In this document: positions 62,759 through 64,000 of the stretch, piece after piece
Layout: each line of letters begins with the position of its first letter
How positions within the stretch are numbered: position 1 is the stretch's first letter
NCBI RefSeq assembly: GCF_014651955.1
Contig: NZ_BMXW01000008.1
Location: forward strand, 43,589-107,588
DNA from: Shewanella fodinae
GTDB lineage: Bacteria; Pseudomonadota; Gammaproteobacteria; Enterobacterales; Shewanellaceae
Length of the DNA: 64,000 nucleotides
Reading direction: 5' to 3'
Made by a program: the position numbers and the translations under genes
The notes under the pieces: generated by a model
Databases searched by the model: none
Seen by the model: the letters and a program-made list of their open reading frames with translations, nothing else
What the model was told of the DNA's origin: nothing

Positions 62759-63385
62759 TTAACCGTGGCAACCACAGCCACCGTTACCACCACCACCGCA
62801 ACAACCTTCTTCTTTATGATCGTGACCACCACAACAGCCATCGCCGTGCTGGTGTTCACCGCCACAGCAACCGCCTTCGTGATCATGACCACCACAGCAA
62901 CCACCTTCATGGTCGTGGCCCCCAGCGTGAATATGGCCGTGAGCCAACTCTTCTGCGGTAGCTTCGCGTACTTCGAGAACCTCTACGGCAAAAGTCAGCG
63001 ACTGGCCAGCAAGTGGGTGATTACCATCAACAATGACGGAGTTTTCCAGCACTTCGGTCACTTGTACCGGACGCTGGCCCATTTCTGTCTCAGCAATAAA
63101 ACGCATACCGGGAACGATATCCTGAATATCACCAAAGGCTTCTAAAGGAACTTCCTGACGCAGACCATCATGGTATGGACCGTAAGCATCTTCGCAATCG
63201 ATTGTGACTTCAAGCTGTTCGCCCTGAGTTTTGCCTTCCAGCGCTTTTTCAAGACCAGGGATCAGGTTTCCCATGCCATGAAGATAAACTAGTGGATCGG
63301 CGTCAAAGGAGCTCTCAAGCAGTTGGCCTTTGGCGTCAGTCAAGCGGTAGTGAATGGTTACCGCATGGTTTTGGGTGATTTGCAT
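62759..63385 (-). CDS. slyD: FKBP-type peptidyl-prolyl isomerase SlyD
   Basis: Cytosolic prolyl isomerase, chaperone and nickel-binding protein, involved in hydrogenase maturation. The 208-residue protein has the FKBP domain (MQITQNHAVTIHYRL, PLVYLHGMGNLIPGLEKALEG, HPLAGQSLTFAVEVLEVRE) with the inserted flap domain. A long tail of His and Cys follows from about residue 149. The ATG at 63385 with GGGAGGCG upstream is chosen over the longer frame from 63445. Confidence 0.96.
   Translation of the reverse strand: MQITQNHAVTIHYRLTDAKGQLLESSFDADPLVYLHGMGNLIPGLEKALEGKTQGEQLEVTIDCEDAYGPYHDGLRQEVPLEAFGDIQDIVPGMRFIAETEMGQRPVQVTEVLENSVIVDGNHPLAGQSLTFAVEVLEVREATAEELAHGHIHAGGHDHEGGCCGGHDHEGGCCGGEHQHGDGCCGGHDHKEEGCCGGGGNGGCGCHG
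62786..62923 (-). repeat. Tandem His/Cys-rich repeats in slyD tail
   Basis: Residues 155-200 contain about four copies of a 10-12 residue unit ending CCGG, with HDH or EHQH before each. Unit DNA is also repetitive. Such tails bind nickel and zinc in SlyD. Confidence 0.85.
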
Positions 63386-63634
63386 ATCGCCTCCCGTTAA
63401 TCGTGTCGGCGCATAATAACGTGGAAATGCCAAGCTGGCGACCATTGTTATTAGCGAATGCTAGCTGCTGCACATAGTTTGAACTCAGGGCATTCTTCTT
63501 ATCGAGGAATCATCGGATAGCGAACGTATTTTTGAGAAACAAAAACGATTGTTGTGGCGGCAGTGTAAATCTGCTCATTAATAATTATTTAGTAAAGTAG
63601 TGCGTTTAGTGATGTTCTTTTAAGTGAATGACAA

Positions 63635-63669
63635 CTTTGTTGATGGAGATATCAACAAAGCGCTTGACA
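63635..63669 (+). promoter_or_regulatory. thr operon -35 and upstream 10-bp dyad
   Basis: CTTTGTTGAT (63635-63644) and ATCAACAAAG (63651-63660) are perfect inverted repeats with a 6-base spacer. A consensus -35 TTGACA starts at 63664, but the -10 about 17 bases later is weak. The dyad sits where an activator or repressor could contact RNA polymerase. Confidence 0.5.
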
Positions 63670-63743
63670 ATGGCAAAGGAAAAAAGCAATTCTGTGCGAC
63701 ATACTTATTTACACATTCAATTAACACTCAACACAGAATCCTT

Positions 63744-63815
63744 ATGATGTACGTCAGCGTTGTGATTACCACCATTATTACAACCACCACCATTACCGGT
63801 GTGGGGGCGGGCTGA
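63744..63815 (+). CDS. thrL: Threonine operon leader peptide
   Basis: A 23-residue leader reading MMYVSVVITTIITTTT followed by ITGVGAG. Seven Thr and four Ile codons make it the control peptide of thr attenuation, as in E. coli. The frame is open upstream to 63624 but the upstream part carries the dyad and -35, so only the short form is real. ATG 63747 is an alternative start. Confidence 0.9.
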   Translation: MMYVSVVITTIITTTTITGVGAG

Positions 63816-63845
63816 CACATTCTTAAGGAAGTGTAAAAAATCAGG

Positions 63846-63874
63846 CCCGCTCCCATCAAAGGAGCGGGTTTTTT
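63846..63874 (+). terminator. thr attenuator terminator
   Basis: CCCGCTCC (63846-63853) and GGAGCGGG (63861-63868) pair across a 7-base loop, followed by TTTTTT. It ends the leader transcript when Thr and Ile tRNAs are charged. Confidence 0.92.
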
Positions 63875-63907
63875 GTTTCTGGGGCGGCGGGTTACAGGAG
63901 ATAGGCA

Positions 63908-64000
63908 ATGAAGGTGATGAAGTTTGGTGGTACATCTTTGGCAAACTGGCAACGGTTTGATATGGCGGCTGGTATTATTGCCGATGCAGCCAAGGACGAA
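63908..64000 (+). CDS. thrA: Bifunctional aspartokinase I/homoserine dehydrogenase I, N-terminal fragment
   Basis: Only the first 31 codons lie in the window. They read MKVMKFGGTSLANWQRF followed by DMAAGIIADAA, the aspartokinase KFGGTS ATP-binding signature. The position after thrL and its attenuator supports ThrA over LysC or MetL. AGGAG lies about 8 bases upstream. The remainder is beyond the edge. Confidence 0.93.
   Translation, partial: MKVMKFGGTSLANWQRFDMAAGIIADAAKDE

Noticed and set aside
62786-62923. CRISPR-like or satellite repeat
   Set aside because: Units are in-frame protein repeats within slyD, without spacers of unique sequence.
62702-63145. Open frame opposite slyD, very rich in Thr
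   Set aside because: It is the antisense of the slyD His/Cys-rich tail; composition is a by-product of the GGN/CAN repeats.
63624-63743. Upstream extension of the thrL frame
   Set aside because: The extra codons overlap the dyad and -35, and the family leader is about 21-23 residues.

Overview
The window is about 64 kb of ordinary-density gammaproteobacterial chromosome. Gene content, gene order and protein character point to Shewanella or a very close relative: hemL-pyrB, gltBD-yhcC-hptA-oxyR-cyaC, mutH-rppH-ptsP-lgt-thyA-nhaA-nhaR, rpoE-rseABC-lepA-lepB-rnc-era-recO-pdxJ-acpS, ffh-rpsP-rimM-trmD-rplS, aroF-tyrA, hcp-hcr, pheA-raiA, trpR, and thrLA at the right edge. The stand-alone HptA phosphotransfer protein and the class III membrane adenylate cyclase beside oxyR are typical of Shewanella. 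I see no rRNA, tRNA, IS element, prophage, integron or CRISPR array. The genus assignment is inference from remembered family and synteny knowledge, not from a search.

Layout. 1-10.4 kb: haem and pyrimidine genes (hemL, pyrB), a ClC antiporter, a coiled-coil membrane protein overlapping erpA, then a leftward block (small membrane protein, DUF2750, anmK, M23 peptidase) and tyrS. 10.4-20 kb: small secreted or membrane proteins, a divergent CbiB-like protein with mtnN, and gltBD. 20-25 kb: yhcC, hptA, oxyR, cyaC and mutH. 24.7-25.3 kb: a 677-base AT-rich gap with a cluster of DnaA-box-like sequences. 25.3-35.5 kb: rppH-ptsP, a TauE/SafE permease, lgt-thyA, the Na+/H+ antiporter locus, sdhE-ygfX and nadB. 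35.6-45 kb: the envelope-stress operon rpoE-rseABC followed by lepA-lepB-rnc-era-recO-pdxJ-acpS. 45-52.3 kb: a deaminase, an Mpo1-like protein, corB- and ypjD-like genes, ffh and the S16/L19 operon. 52.3-60.4 kb: aromatic amino acid genes (aroF-tyrA and pheA) flanking the nitrosative-stress pair hcp-hcr. 60.4-64 kb: raiA, cytochrome b561, cytochrome c-prime, trpR, slyD and the start of the threonine operon.

Regulation can be read directly at several sites. There are two amino-acid attenuators with leader peptides (pheL before pheA, thrL before thrA). There is a sigma-E-type promoter before rpoE, an NsrR-type palindrome before hcp, and a CRP-type site positioned like a class II site before raiA. 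There are many clean intrinsic terminators, one of them lying between hcp and hcr.

The most unusual items are three. PheA is about 260 residues longer than the E. coli enzyme, and its extension aligns with type I-beta DAHP synthase but lacks the catalytic residues, so it is an apparent pseudo-DAHP-synthase fused to chorismate mutase/prephenate dehydratase. The mutH-rppH gap carries DnaA boxes in a position and gene context recalling E. coli DARS2. A long, nearly perfect stem-loop lies between lepA and lepB, upstream of rnc.
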